Positions 35,690 through 45,143 are shown, counted from the stretch's first letter. The stretch: 64,000 nt of DNA from Bacillota bacterium (GCA_023423335.1 JAFAFU010000062.1:1-64000); one strand, 5' to 3'. The notes: a model not told the origin generated them from the letters alone. A program made the numbers and translations.

Positions 35690-36784
35690 TTACTGTTGCG
35701 GCAAATGCTCCGGACTCACCCTTAATTGATTTTGTATCTTGGCAAATATTTTGACAATATCCGGATCAAATCGTGTTCCCGCTCCCTCAAGAATAAACTG
35801 GAAGCTCTCTTTTCTGGGATCGGACAAGCCCTTATATACTTTGATCATAGCCACATCGTAGGCATTGACAATTGCCACAATTCTGGCGCTCAGCGGAATA
35901 TCATTCCCTTTCCGCCCTTCCGGATAACCGGAGCCATCCCAGTGCTCATGATGATACATTGCTATCTCTATGGCCATTCTGATAAAATCATTATGATCGT
36001 TATAAGCATAAATCTCCTTCAGGGTCTCTCCGCCAATCAGCGTATGAGTCTTCATGGTTTGAAACTCCTCCGGTGTAAGCTCATCACATTTAAGAATAAT
36101 ATTATCCGCCAGTCCTATCTTGCCGATATCATGCAGGGGTGCAGCCAATTCAATCGAATCAATAAAACTGTTGCTGACAAGGTCCTTATAAGCCGGACAC
36201 AGCTGCAGGCTCATAGCCAGCAGCCTGCTGTTTTTTCCGATCCGCTCCAGATGCCCGGCTTTGGTACTGTCCCTTCTGGTAGACAAATTGGTCAGTGCAT
36301 GCAGTATACTTTTTTGTTCATCATATATTTTTCGGATCTGGTCATTAACGATTTTATATAGCTTTTTATTATAGATTTCCAGTTCCTGCTGCATCCTGTA
36401 AATCTTTAGATGGGTATTAATGCGGAGTGTCACCTCCTCTACCTCAAAGGGTTTTGCTATGTAATCTACCGCACCAAGCTTGAAGCCCTTGATTTTATCC
36501 TCCGTGGTGCCCAGGGCAGAGATAAATATAATCGGGATATCCCTGGTATTGGCATTCTTTTTCAATAAGGCGCAGAACTCGAAGCCATCCATTTCCGGCA
36601 TGGAGATATCCAGCAGAATTAAATGGGGAGCCAGTACTTCAATTGCACTCATAGCCTGCCTGGCACTGGTAACCGGCCTGGCGATATACCCTGAATTTCT
36701 GATCATCTCCGTAAGGACTACAAGATTAGCATTAACATCATCCACCACCAGGATATTAGGTACAGCATAGGTTATACTTTCCAC
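35690..36784 (-). CDS. Response regulator with HD-GYP phosphodiesterase domain
   Basis: A 364-residue protein with a receiver domain (about 9-128; phospho-acceptor Asp in LILLDISMPEMDG, Lys in YIAKPF), a coiled linker, and an HD-GYP domain (about 150-350) with PLHDIGKIG (HD) and HHEHWDGSGYPEG (GYP). It should degrade cyclic-di-GMP when phosphorylated. The start is GTG after GGAGGTGACA and overlaps the histidine kinase gene by 13 nt, so the kinase is its likely partner. Confidence 0.92.
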   Translation of the reverse strand: MESITYAVPNILVVDDVNANLVVLTEMIRNSGYIARPVTSARQAMSAIEVLAPHLILLDISMPEMDGFEFCALLKKNANTRDIPIIFISALGTTEDKIKGFKLGAVDYIAKPFEVEEVTLRINTHLKIYRMQQELEIYNKKLYKIVNDQIRKIYDEQKSILHALTNLSTRRDSTKAGHLERIGKNSRLLAMSLQLCPAYKDLVSNSFIDSIELAAPLHDIGKIGLADNIILKCDELTPEEFQTMKTHTLIGGETLKEIYAYNDHNDFIRMAIEIAMYHHEHWDGSGYPEGRKGNDIPLSARIVAIVNAYDVAMIKVYKGLSDPRKESFQFILEGAGTRFDPDIVKIFAKIQNQLRVSPEHLPQQ

Positions 36785-38307
36785 ACTGTCACCTCCTCTA
36801 ACTTTTTCATCAGCTCATTCAGTTCGCAGACCGATCTGTCATACTCCTCACTGCGTATGGAGAGCAGCAGTTGAAGCGATTTATGTTTTAAATCCGTATG
36901 TTCCTCCGGAATCATCTTTTTCAGGGAGTAGGCAATCTCCTCCGCCTTCGTCCAATTATCCATCTCAAAGCATAAGGTAAGCCTTTCTGCCATACTCTGC
37001 ATCTCCTGTTTCCTTCGATCCGTACCATGTCTGGCTGCCACCTGTTCCTGCCGGGTGGTCTGAAGAGAAAAGCTGGCTTCATTCAGAAGCTGACCCAAAT
37101 AGTCATGTTCAATATCCCAGTTCTGGCTCTTAAAATCAAAGCCCTCACCGTAATGGCTATAATCGTTAAGATCAGCCTCCGTCACGGTATTATCATCCTC
37201 AGGAACTCCTAATCGTACGGTAAAGGAAAAAGTACTTCCTTTATTCTTTTCGCTTTCAACGGATATATTGCCATGCATGGCTTTTACGAGCATCTTGCAT
37301 ATGGACAAGCCCAATCCGGTACCCCCGAATCTTCTTGTTATAGAGCTGTCCACCTGGGTAAAGCTTTGGAATAGCTTATCCTTTTCTTCAAGGCTGATGC
37401 CGATCCCCGTATCCATTACCATAAAGAACAGCTCCACTTCATCCTTGGTTTGGGAGATTTTTACTACCTCCAGAGCAATCTGACCGACTGCGGTAAATTT
37501 GATTGCATTCGAGAACAGATTATTCAGTATCTGGGAAAGCCGGCATTCATCCCCAATTATGTTGACCGGTATATCATTGGCGACATTAACAATCAGCTTC
37601 AATCCCTTTTCGTTAATGCGGTACATATTAAACGCGATAATCGCATTGATAAATTTTCGGAACTGAAAAACTCTCTTTTCAAGCACCAGCTTATTGTTTC
37701 CAATCTTCGTAAAATCCAGAAGATTATTGATCAGGGTATTCATATTATCACAGCAGCGGTGTATGATATTTAAGGTCTCCAGTTGTTTTGGAGTAAGCTC
37801 CGTTTCCATGAGATTCTCTGTCAAACCCCGGATACCGTTGACCGGTGTTTTCAATTCATGGGTTATATTGGCTACAAACTCATTTTTATATTGTTTTGTT
37901 GCCTTTAATTCATGCTTCACATGCCTTAAATCCCGAAGCATCCTTTTATTCTCCGAGATATCCGTTGCCAGACACGCCCCCAGAAACAGCTTATCCACGT
38001 TCGTTACGACTATCTTCAGTTCAACAGGAAAACAGGTCTGGTTCTTTCGGTAGGCAAAAGTCTCCTGCATTCCCTCCTGAAATTTTGGATGGATGAACAG
38101 CTTATCATCAACAAAGCGGATGGATTTTTTAAATATTTCGTATACCGGAACATTAATGATATCCTCTCCATATCCCAAGGCTTCAATCGCCATACGATTA
38201 CCATCAATTGTCCTTCCGGACTCGTTAAAAAACACAACCAATTCCCGGCTATGCTCTCTGATAATCTTGCTCCTGTATTGGTTTAACTGCTTTACATTAT
38301 GGCGCAT
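36772..38307 (-). CDS. PAS-containing sensor histidine kinase
   Basis: A 511-residue kinase without membrane segments. An N-terminal PAS-like domain (about 20-125) precedes HisKA (phospho-His in NITHELKTPVNGIRGL, near 155) and HATPase_c (N-box NLFSNAIKFT, DTGIGIS, GGTGLGLSI). About 120 C-terminal residues after GSTFSFTVRL contain helical, Hpt/TPR-like sequence of unknown role. A cytoplasmic sensor is likely; its signal is unknown. It forms an operon with the HD-GYP regulator. RBS GGGGAG before the ATG. Confidence 0.92.
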   Translation of the reverse strand: MRHNVKQLNQYRSKIIREHSRELVVFFNESGRTIDGNRMAIEALGYGEDIINVPVYEIFKKSIRFVDDKLFIHPKFQEGMQETFAYRKNQTCFPVELKIVVTNVDKLFLGACLATDISENKRMLRDLRHVKHELKATKQYKNEFVANITHELKTPVNGIRGLTENLMETELTPKQLETLNIIHRCCDNMNTLINNLLDFTKIGNNKLVLEKRVFQFRKFINAIIAFNMYRINEKGLKLIVNVANDIPVNIIGDECRLSQILNNLFSNAIKFTAVGQIALEVVKISQTKDEVELFFMVMDTGIGISLEEKDKLFQSFTQVDSSITRRFGGTGLGLSICKMLVKAMHGNISVESEKNKGSTFSFTVRLGVPEDDNTVTEADLNDYSHYGEGFDFKSQNWDIEHDYLGQLLNEASFSLQTTRQEQVAARHGTDRRKQEMQSMAERLTLCFEMDNWTKAEEIAYSLKKMIPEEHTDLKHKSLQLLLSIRSEEYDRSVCELNELMKKLEEVTVWKV

Positions 38308-38456
38308 TTTTATACTCCCCTGATTACCATTTCATCCAAATCACAAAACTTCCATTATTTCCTTATATTTATCATATTTGCCGTATTAACAAATGTCAAT
38401 AGAATTCACGAAACAAAGAAAAATTATAAAAAATTGTATATTTTTGCTATTCCGTG

Positions 38457-38486
38457 TTGACAATCAAAAAATTATCATTATATAAT
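38457..38486 (+). promoter_or_regulatory. Promoter of the XRE-family gene
   Basis: TTGACA (38457-38462), 18-nt spacer, TATAAT (38481-38486). Confidence 0.85.
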
Positions 38487-38553
38487 GAATTAAATTTTAA
38501 TATTCACGAATCGTAAACAAGAAGAACCTACTAAAGGAGGCAAAGCACTTAAC

Positions 38554-38892
38554 ATGAATTTTAATGTCCGCTTAAAACAACTCAGACAGAAGAACAAATT
38601 GACACAAGGCGAACTGGCTGAAATCTTGGGTTTGAAGCCGACTGCCATATCCAATTATGAATCTCAGAGGAACGAGCCTTCCTTTGACAAGCTGATTGCC
38701 TTATCCAGATATTTTGATGTTTCCTGCGATTATCTGCTTGGAATGACGGATGCCTATCTGCCAATCGGCGGCGAGGTACTGGATAAGGATATTGTTGAAT
38801 TTTTTGATCTGTACCAGCAGCTGACTCCGGAGGGAACTGCGGAGATTAAAGAATTTATTAAGTACCAGCTATATAAACAGGAGCATCAATAA
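38554..38892 (+). CDS. XRE-family helix-turn-helix regulator
   Basis: A 112-residue protein. Residues 5-65 form a Cro/C1-type HTH (LKQLRQKNKLTQGELAEILGLKPTAISNYESQRNEPSFDKL) with the DYLLGMTD end common in phage-repressor-like and SinR-like proteins. The helical C terminus may dimerise. It has its own promoter and terminator; target genes are unknown. The AAAGGAGG lies 15 nt before the ATG, rather far. Confidence 0.9.
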   Translation: MNFNVRLKQLRQKNKLTQGELAEILGLKPTAISNYESQRNEPSFDKLIALSRYFDVSCDYLLGMTDAYLPIGGEVLDKDIVEFFDLYQQLTPEGTAEIKEFIKYQLYKQEHQ

Positions 38893-38921
38893 AGCGCATA
38901 CACCAAATATGTTTTACGACG

Positions 38922-38957
38922 AAAATGGCTTCCCTGTCTGGGGAAGCCATTTCTTTT
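38922..38957 (+). terminator. Terminator of the XRE-family gene
   Basis: AAATGGCTTCCC/GGGGAAGCCATTT hairpin with a 5-nt loop and TTCTTTT tail. Confidence 0.88.
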
Positions 38958-39022
38958 ATATATATCAGTTACATCAAATAGTAATTACAGAAATGTTCCT
39001 GCCCCTTAAGGCGGAACCCGGA

Positions 39023-39529
39023 TTATTCATTTGCCCCACAGCATTTTTTATACTTCTTGCCACTGCCGCAAGGACACGGATCGTTCCTCCCGGTCTTCTT
39101 GCCCTTGACAACCGTACCGGAACTCTTCTGTTCCTTATATAATTCTTTCCTGCGCTCAGAGTCTAAAAGCGTATCCCACTGTTCCAGCTCATATAACCAC
39201 TCCGCTTTCGCAGCTACCATATTAAAGTAGAGCTTCTCTTTATCATACTGCAGGCTTACCTTCGTATCCTGCTCCATCTCCTCGATGGGATTCGGAGTGA
39301 CAAGACTTTCATTGATCCCATCCAGGAAACCAACAAACATATTCAGCTCAGTATCAAATTCCCTGGCAAGGTCAGCCACAGTGCCCTCCCAAATCTTGTC
39401 CGGATCGGAAAGAAGCTTAATATAGATTTCCTTTTCAATATTAAAATAATTAGCCCAGAACAGCTGGCCGGAGCGGTTATCCATCTCGTGTGAGTATGCA
39501 TATTCTCTCCACTCTGTAAGTAAACTCAT
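39023..39529 (-). CDS. SEC-C motif protein
   Basis: The start at 39529 (MSLLTEWREYAYSHEMDNR) has GGAAGG 9 nt upstream; the longer frame has no RBS. The 168-residue protein has an uncharacterised helical N-terminal half and a C-terminal SEC-C zinc motif NDPCPCGSGKKYKKCCG. The C-terminal motif resembles the SecA tail, but the rest does not. Role unknown. Confidence 0.82.
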   Translation of the reverse strand: MSLLTEWREYAYSHEMDNRSGQLFWANYFNIEKEIYIKLLSDPDKIWEGTVADLAREFDTELNMFVGFLDGINESLVTPNPIEEMEQDTKVSLQYDKEKLYFNMVAAKAEWLYELEQWDTLLDSERRKELYKEQKSSGTVVKGKKTGRNDPCPCGSGKKYKKCCGANE

Positions 39530-39809
39530 CTGATTCATCCTTCCTGGTTCTATCTCGATATTTTCCGTTGCAGCCATATCCGCCGCAACCGGAGCATTGC
39601 GGATCAATCAATACCTTGATATATAACCGCATCCGGGCATTTTTAGCCCACCGTGAATAGTATACCTTATTCTTTGGATTTTTCCAACAAAAAAATATTT
39701 TTTCCAAAGAATTTGATTAATGTATAAAATGAGCAATACTGTATCATAATAGTAATATCCTGATACGCAACAATAAGTTACGTCGAGGGATGTAAATGCG
39801 TATGCTCTT

Positions 39810-39838
39810 TCATAATTGGACTCCCCCTCCAATTATGA
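39810..39838. repeat. Hairpin TCATAATTGGA/TCCAATTATGA
   Basis: Perfect 11-bp stem with a 7-nt C-rich loop, 27 nt left of the first copy of the hairpin element. Confidence 0.7.
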
Positions 39839-39864
39839 TCACAAATGAGAAGTTAAATACTTAT

Positions 39865-39914
39865 CCTCCCCTTTTTAGTGAAACCCCCATGGCAATGGCG
39901 TCATGGGGGTTTTG
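39865..39914 (+). repeat. Hairpin element copy A
   Basis: CCTCCCCTTTTTAG then a CCCCCATG/CATGGGGG stem around GCAATGGCGT, followed by TTTT. The best-preserved copy of a dispersed element also found at 43477, 51805, 54704 and, partly, 59950. By itself it looks like a terminator. Confidence 0.8.
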
Positions 39915-40003
39915 CTTGTGTGCTGGAATAGGCTTATCTACTGGATTTTAAAATTTAATCATAGTAATTTTCCTCTAAAAACCATTGCATAAATTTAATT
40001 TAT

Positions 40004-40035
40004 ACGCAAATTTATAAGCAACTTTTTATGCCTAA
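40004..40035 (-). repeat. TGCGTA-type direct repeats near copy A
   Basis: Minus-strand TTGCTTATAAA and TTTGCGTATAAA lie in tandem. Similar pairs occur at 43352-43373 and 51684-51708, each about 90-130 nt from a hairpin element. Confidence 0.5.
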
Positions 40036-40063
40036 TGACACATAATAAAATAACATGCTGCTT

Positions 40064-41089
40064 CTATTTTTTATGTACTGCTAACAACGTAGCCATGTAA
40101 TTATCACCATAAGGTGTTAGTTTCCAAACATTACCTTCAACAGTTATTAATTTTAATGCTCGCAGTTGTATAAGTATAATATCTTGGTAATTTTCATCAA
40201 TTTCAAATTCAATAAATCGATCATCCGGAAACTCATGCTCTAACTTATTACTAGCAAACTGACCAATCATATTATTTAAATAATTTACAAATCTATCTCT
40301 TTCTATCCCTTCAACAAAACTTATTGCAAGATACCCAAAAATAACATCCCAAGTCAAATTAATCTGAGATGTCTCATCACCAAAAATATACCAAGATTTT
40401 CGACCATCCGTTCCTTCTCTTGACTTCTTCCTACGATAGTAATATTTTATTGAGAATAAATCTGTCCCACCAGCTAATAATTCAGTTCCTTTAGGTTTCA
40501 CAGTTCTAACTGTATCCAACTCTGATTCTAATAATTCAATCTTTCTTTTTAGTTTTAATACCTCTTCGGCATTATTTTCGTTCGATATAATATCAGCTCT
40601 TACCCAGCCAACTGCAGGAAACTGTTTCATAAGTTGTGTTATACTTCGACTAACTTTTGCACCGAGATCAGAAGCAGAAGACCAGTACTTACATAATCTT
40701 TTTTGTACATCTTTTTTAAATACATCAAGTTTTTCAAGGTTTGTAGGATCTTTCTCAAATTTACCAGCGATAAGTTTTAATGGATCTTCATGCAGAAATC
40801 CAATAACAGGTTTACCAATATCTACAGCGTACCTATATTCCATTTCAGTATAGCTCACTCCAGTACTTTCGGATATTGTACCATATCTACCGCCTATTAT
40901 AACTATATAATAATCTGATTCATCAATTACTTTTTTTATCCATTCCCACTGTGTTTCATTTGCAGCTGGAAAAAGCTCCATACCAGCTGGCATGCAATTC
41001 AGTTCTAGTAAAGCCTGCATAACTTCGCTACGCTCTTCGATAAGATCAGTATATGTCGAACTAACGAATACTTGGTACCTCTTTTCCAT
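40064..41089 (-). CDS. DUF4062 domain protein
   Basis: A 341-residue protein. The N terminus (YQVFVSSTYTDLIEERSEVMQALLELNCMPAGMELFPA) is the DUF4062 signature, a TIR/SLOG-like nucleotide-binding fold often seen in conflict and signalling systems; GGRYGTISESTGVSYTEMEYRYA completes it. A coiled region (about 175-195) and an unknown C-terminal half follow. RBS AGGAGG. Strongly AT-rich. It follows a broken HD gene by 25 nt, suggesting a former operon. A defence role is possible but unproven. Confidence 0.8.
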   Translation of the reverse strand: MEKRYQVFVSSTYTDLIEERSEVMQALLELNCMPAGMELFPAANETQWEWIKKVIDESDYYIVIIGGRYGTISESTGVSYTEMEYRYAVDIGKPVIGFLHEDPLKLIAGKFEKDPTNLEKLDVFKKDVQKRLCKYWSSASDLGAKVSRSITQLMKQFPAVGWVRADIISNENNAEEVLKLKRKIELLESELDTVRTVKPKGTELLAGGTDLFSIKYYYRRKKSREGTDGRKSWYIFGDETSQINLTWDVIFGYLAISFVEGIERDRFVNYLNNMIGQFASNKLEHEFPDDRFIEFEIDENYQDIILIQLRALKLITVEGNVWKLTPYGDNYMATLLAVHKK

Positions 41090-41113
41090 TTGTCCTCCTA
41101 AGTCTTTCGTAAA

Positions 41114-41542
41114 CTAATTAAAATATGTAATGTACGAAACTTCATTATTTAATCGATCAGCAGAGAACATTTTTCTGAATAAATCCAGGAAATAATCATC
41201 TGTCATACTAGCAATAAAATCAATAACAATATCATTATTATCAACAACTAGTTTTCTACTTTTAACTTCACGATAGCAACTTCCTTGTATAGGGTGATTT
41301 AAATAATGCTTAAAGATAACTGAATCATAATCTCGCTTTATTATATCATCAACAAACTTATAATAGATTTTCTCCATCATAGGCTTTATTATGTTATTAT
41401 AAGGCTCAACAAGTTTTGCATTATTATAAATTTTTTTATTATTATCATTCTGAATGGTTTTAATATCATCAAATACTTCTTGATCCATAGATATAAAAGG
41501 TTTGTCTATACTATTTTTTACAATATTAATTATTACATTACT
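41114..41542 (-). pseudogene. C-terminal remnant of an HD-domain dNTPase-like gene
   Basis: The intact frame is 124 codons from ATG 41488, but the similarity extends upstream in frame to 41542 (NIVKNSIDKPFISM). IxMDxEV...LxxxNxxxIY and VIDFIASMTDDYFLDLFRKMF resemble the C-terminal part of dGTPase-type HD phosphohydrolases. The catalytic HD half is absent and a stop codon precedes the fragment. I read it as a truncated, inactive gene. Confidence 0.5.
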
Positions 41543-41574
41543 TTATGAAGGTGGAATTTTTTCCATCAAGATAT

Positions 41575-42165
41575 TTACCAGATGCAAGAGTAAAATTGCA
41601 TCATTAGTTGTGTAAAAAATACACCCAGACTCATTTCATAAGTTTGTCTGTACTTACTTTCAAAGGATTTTTCCGATGAAAAGTCAAATATTTTCATCTC
41701 TTTACTAAGCTCAAAAGCGGCAATTGATATCAAATCTCCTATCTGTGGTTTAACCTCGGCACATGCCGTTTCTTTGTTAGAAGCCATATATAGATATGAT
41801 GCACCCGCAATATTGACTCGCCCTTCTCTACTTAAACCAATTATTGGCTCTCTAGAATTATCCTCATTGTAGCCACATAGCTTGTCGTCTTCATTTATCC
41901 CAACACCAGTATCAATATTCTCATAATCTTCTTGACGAATAATTCTTGCTCTGTAATACAAACTTCCCTTTTCAAGATTTTTAACAAATTGTTCCGATTC
42001 CGTTCCCAAAATAATGTTATCGATGATATTATAAATTTGTTTTAATGCATCATCTGACTGTTCCACCCCATTAAGATGAGCTAAAAAATCATTAAATTGT
42101 TTTCTTGCAGTAAACTTTCTATTAATATCTTCAATCCACGCTTCAAAACCTTCTACTTGCCCCAT
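41575..42165 (-). CDS. RES-domain protein, apparently truncated
   Basis: A 196-residue frame. Residues 1-65 are helical; from LYYRARII the RES motif begins and continues with GRVNIAGASYLYMASNKETACAEVKP, containing the Arg, Tyr and Glu positions expected of RES NAD-degrading toxins. The frame stops shortly after, and the usual C-terminal strands are missing; the next bases stay open in another frame, so a frameshift is likely. No Xre antitoxin gene adjoins it. RBS GGGG 9 nt before the ATG. Activity doubtful. Confidence 0.65.
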   Translation of the reverse strand: MGQVEGFEAWIEDINRKFTARKQFNDFLAHLNGVEQSDDALKQIYNIIDNIILGTESEQFVKNLEKGSLYYRARIIRQEDYENIDTGVGINEDDKLCGYNEDNSREPIIGLSREGRVNIAGASYLYMASNKETACAEVKPQIGDLISIAAFELSKEMKIFDFSSEKSFESKYRQTYEMSLGVFFTQLMMQFYSCIW

Positions 42166-42451
42166 ATAAATATGCCCCTTTCCATAATATTTCTGTTTTT
42201 AAATCATTAAACCTATACCTATCTGTTTAGGTATTATCTGACTTACATTTTGTATAATATACTTTTAAACTATAAAGGAGCTGCTGCCAAGTCATTATTA
42301 ATAGAGCAATTATACTCCTATTACATCCATATTTCTACATGATATTAACTTTCAATGCCATCATATAACTGCATTCCAGCATATCAGGGCAGAAAAATAA
42401 CAGGTGCTGTTACACACCTGCACACTTATCCCTGCTTCTGTTACGGAATCC
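42166..42451. other. Gap between the RES and HepT genes
   Basis: No gene or structured RNA that I can support. Confidence 0.4.
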
Positions 42452-42787
42452 TTAATCTGTTCGTTTATTTTTATTGCAATAACCTCTTATATCTCGTACC
42501 TCTTCTATTGCTTCTTTACTTGATAGATTCAATGCACATAGTGCTATTTCAATCGGTCTGACAGTTGCATAGGAATGATCCACTCTATTTCTTATCAGGT
42601 ATATTGCCCTACTATCGATGAGTTTAAATCTTTCTTTGCTTGAATCGGTTAATAAATCCAGTAATTCACCAATTTGTGCCACAAATAACGCCAGGCTTGA
42701 ACATAGTACTTTACTTTCAACAATTCGGCTCGTCTCTTTACGGCCTGTTTCAGTGAGTACATCAATGATATCCTTTTGATGTCCCAA
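42452..42787 (-). CDS. hepT: HepT-like HEPN RNase toxin
   Basis: A 111-residue helical protein. LIRNRVDHSYATVRP gives the HEPN Rx4HxY motif (RNRVDHSY, near residue 85), the catalytic centre of HepT RNases. It lies 48 nt downstream of a MntA nucleotidyltransferase in the usual antitoxin-toxin order. No ATG is available: TTG at 42787 is the only reasonable start, and an in-frame stop lies seven codons upstream, so the N terminus may be slightly truncated relative to the family. Confidence 0.72.
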   Translation of the reverse strand: MGHQKDIIDVLTETGRKETSRIVESKVLCSSLALFVAQIGELLDLLTDSSKERFKLIDSRAIYLIRNRVDHSYATVRPIEIALCALNLSSKEAIEEVRDIRGYCNKNKRTD

Positions 42788-42835
42788 AATCTTGTTTATA
42801 CAACCACATCTTCAGCCAGTGTGGTGTTTCTTTTC

Positions 42836-43204
42836 CTAGGCAATCCAAATCACATCCTTTATGATGGAATCATAAAACGTTTCCCCTAAACTCTCCTCTG
42901 TATCTCCAAACTCCAGTAAGTCGTTTTTCTCCTTTAATAATTCACCAATGTATATAATGTCATATTCTCTATCCGTATGTTGCTTCATATAATCATGGAT
43001 CGCATATTCTAAATTAAATATATCGTAGCTATCATTGAAATCCAGTACGATATCTAAATCACTTTGTTCATTCTGGGTGCCTTTTGCAAAGGAACCAGCT
43101 AATCCTACTTTACAGTCAGTAATATTAAGCTCCTTTATCATTTCCTTCAGCAGTATCCTTGCATTCTCCTTCGTTTGAATGCTCTCCTTCACTAATTTAA
43201 GCAT
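42836..43204 (-). CDS. mntA: MntA-like minimal nucleotidyltransferase antitoxin
   Basis: The start at 43204 (MLKLVKESIQTKENA) has AGGAGG 6 nt upstream. The 122-residue protein has the minimal nucleotidyltransferase signature GLAGSFAKGTQNEQSDLDIVLDF (GSx10DxD, near residues 39-58) and a likely third Asp in YDIIYIG. MntA enzymes AMPylate HepT at the HEPN Tyr and neutralise it. It pairs with the HEPN gene just downstream. Confidence 0.82.
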   Translation of the reverse strand: MLKLVKESIQTKENARILLKEMIKELNITDCKVGLAGSFAKGTQNEQSDLDIVLDFNDSYDIFNLEYAIHDYMKQHTDREYDIIYIGELLKEKNDLLEFGDTEESLGETFYDSIIKDVIWIA

Positions 43205-43351
43205 ATGGCACCTCCTGTTCTTTGCTTCATTATAACATTCCCCAGTTAACAAATAAATACTTTTTCTTTTTTTCACTCAACATATTAACCAATCTGTTCT
43301 TTTACATAATATATGTCGTTATGACTCCTGATGTTAACCTCAAAATCATAC

Positions 43352-43373
43352 GCACTTTTTTACGCACACCCTA
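43352..43373 (-). repeat. TGCGTA-type direct repeats near copy B
   Basis: On the minus strand GTGTGCGTAAAAAAGTGCGTAT: two TGCGTA units 11 nt apart. Confidence 0.6.
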
Positions 43374-43476
43374 TATAACATAAGACAACGAATGATACCA
43401 TAATCTTTTCCCTGCCTCTTCTTAAAATTCCTCATGATAACACAGGACAGCGCAAGTTGGAAAACATTCCTGTCAC

Positions 43477-43530
43477 CCTCCCCTTTTTAGCAATAGCCCA
43501 TCACAATGGCGTGGTGGGCTGTTTGCTTTT
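43477..43530 (+). repeat. Hairpin element copy B
   Basis: CCTCCCCTTTTTAG then AGCCCATCAC/GTGGTGGGCT stem (one G-T pair) around an AATGGC loop, then TTTGCTTTT. Confidence 0.8.
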
Positions 43531-43660
43531 CCTTATTTTTATAGACATTGTAACGGTTTTATGAATATGGCTTCTAAGGCTGATCCCGTTTATATCCGGT
43601 GCGGCTTTTGGTATGATGGGATAAATGGATAAGCTTTTCATGATTTGACATATCTGTAGT

Positions 43661-44095
43661 CTATACAAATTTACTGGTTATTGTAAACTTTATACTTCCA
43701 TCTCCACCGGTAACATAAATTCTTCCGCTTCTTAGCCATGCATGTGCGATCATGCACTGGCTTTCATCTTTAGCAACTCCGAGATAAACTGTACTCTTTT
43801 GTTTCCTTTTATTAAGCATTAATTTTGCCGTAAATACTTGCACCAAGCATTTATTCTCCCAGAAGGTATGTTTGCTTATTATTTTTATAGCCATTGCGAC
43901 TTGTTTCACCTTATATACATCAATACCTTCATTAGAAAATTCCGTTTCTTGGTTTATTTTACCTAATATCCCAGCAATCCGTTTAAATTTCAACTTCCAG
44001 ATAATCAGTCTTGAAAACCCTAATAAAACATACGCTTCCATCAAAATCAGCTTAGTTCTCAGAGGTAGTTTCAGATACTTGATGATATACTTCAT
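43661..44095 (-). CDS. Lasso peptide biosynthesis B2 protease
   Basis: A 144-residue transglutaminase-like protein of the lasso B2 family. The catalytic Cys is in NKCLVQVFTAKLML (near 83) and the His in MIAHAWLRSGRIYVTGGDG (near 118), with a candidate Asp near 132. It removes the leader peptide from the precursor together with the PqqD-like B1 protein. The ATG overlaps the kinase stop codon (ATGA), so the two are cotranslated. Last gene of the minus-strand N-K-B2 operon. Confidence 0.88.
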   Translation of the reverse strand: MKYIIKYLKLPLRTKLILMEAYVLLGFSRLIIWKLKFKRIAGILGKINQETEFSNEGIDVYKVKQVAMAIKIISKHTFWENKCLVQVFTAKLMLNKRKQKSTVYLGVAKDESQCMIAHAWLRSGRIYVTGGDGSIKFTITSKFV

Positions 44096-44991
44096 ACTAT
44101 TTTCTCCATAATCAGACTAGCTATTTCATTTTCCAAATGCTTATTCAGTGGTCTTGTGACCCGATAAACAACAATCTTTTCTGATATATTAACACACTGG
44201 TTAAAATACCACTCCCGCAAGTCCATTGCTTCTATCAATATTTTTCTATATGTATTTTTTAAAACTACCTCAAGTTTTCCGGCTCCCGTTATCTCTTCAA
44301 TTTTAATATTTTCCCCTATCGCAGATGTGATTTCGATAATTACCTTTATAGGAATCGGATTATTGTCAAAATACTTATCTCTCATTACCGAGTATTTATT
44401 AAGATCCTTGTTAACTCTGTTTAGTACTTTTTTCTCTTCCACAATGCCTATCCTTTCTATTGCATCTTCCCAAAGCTTTTGGCTCGGATATCCCGGATAA
44501 ACCGTAGGTCCCTTCAGTCCATGCAGAACTACTGCCGCTACATCATCGGTAAGCATTTTAAATCCTTTCTTAAGCATTACGGCTGCTATAGTCGATTTTC
44601 CCACACCTGACTCTCCTGTTAAAAGAAGGCCTTTTCCCTCAACATTGATGAAGCTTCCATGAAGCGGCAGCATTCTTCTTTGATATAAAGCAGCCCCTAT
44701 ACAGGAACCTAACACATAGAGCTTTATTTCTTCAAAGCAAGCATTCTTGTATGGCTCCATTATTATTAATTCTCCCTTTTCAACATAATACCTAGCTACA
44801 TTTTCAATATCTAACCAATATTTGTCCTTGCATATTTTAATGTTTGAAGCTTCAACTACAATATCCTCCAGAGCTTCCGGAACCTTTCCATTGATTATAA
44901 TAATATCTGATTTTTCACCATCATATGGTATAAGCTCATGAAATACTATTTCAGATTCAATTACAAGACCAAACGCTTTATATCTATTCAT
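44092..44991 (-). CDS. HPr-kinase-like lasso peptide kinase
   Basis: The start at 44991 (MNRYKAFGLVIESEIVF) has GGAAGG 6 nt upstream. The 299-residue protein has a P-loop GESGVGKST (about 125-133) and TDDV (about 148), the HPr-kinase pattern; the bacillary HPr-kinase N domain is replaced by a different one. In Firmicute lasso clusters (paeninodin PadeK, pseudomycoidin PsmK) such enzymes phosphorylate the C-terminal Ser of the peptide. The predicted precursor here does end in Ser. Confidence 0.85.
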   Translation of the reverse strand: MNRYKAFGLVIESEIVFHELIPYDGEKSDIIIINGKVPEALEDIVVEASNIKICKDKYWLDIENVARYYVEKGELIIMEPYKNACFEEIKLYVLGSCIGAALYQRRMLPLHGSFINVEGKGLLLTGESGVGKSTIAAVMLKKGFKMLTDDVAAVVLHGLKGPTVYPGYPSQKLWEDAIERIGIVEEKKVLNRVNKDLNKYSVMRDKYFDNNPIPIKVIIEITSAIGENIKIEEITGAGKLEVVLKNTYRKILIEAMDLREWYFNQCVNISEKIVVYRVTRPLNKHLENEIASLIMEKIV

Positions 44992-45143
44992 TGAAGTCCT
45001 TCCTTTCACTTGAATCCTATAATAGGTACTTACGAAACTATATAGCTGACATAATTTTTGAGTTTCGCAATAATCTAGAATCCTATAATTCAATTTTCAC
45101 TTGTTGGTAATAAATTTATGGACTAAATAATCAAGAATTTTAC

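Larger units (their letters stand above)
43277..43660. other. Gap between mntA and the lasso B2 gene
   Basis: Contains the direct repeats at 43352-43373 and hairpin element copy B; no gene seen. It separates the toxin-antitoxin block from the lasso cluster. Confidence 0.5.

Noticed and set aside
40064..41089. Calling the DUF4062 protein a TIR NADase effector
   Set aside because: The fold is related, but I cannot place a catalytic Glu or a partner sensor, so only the family is stated.
39910..43480. Integrase gene for the island bounded by element copies A and B
   Set aside because: No tyrosine or serine recombinase motif is found in any frame; the att-site idea therefore stays a hypothesis.
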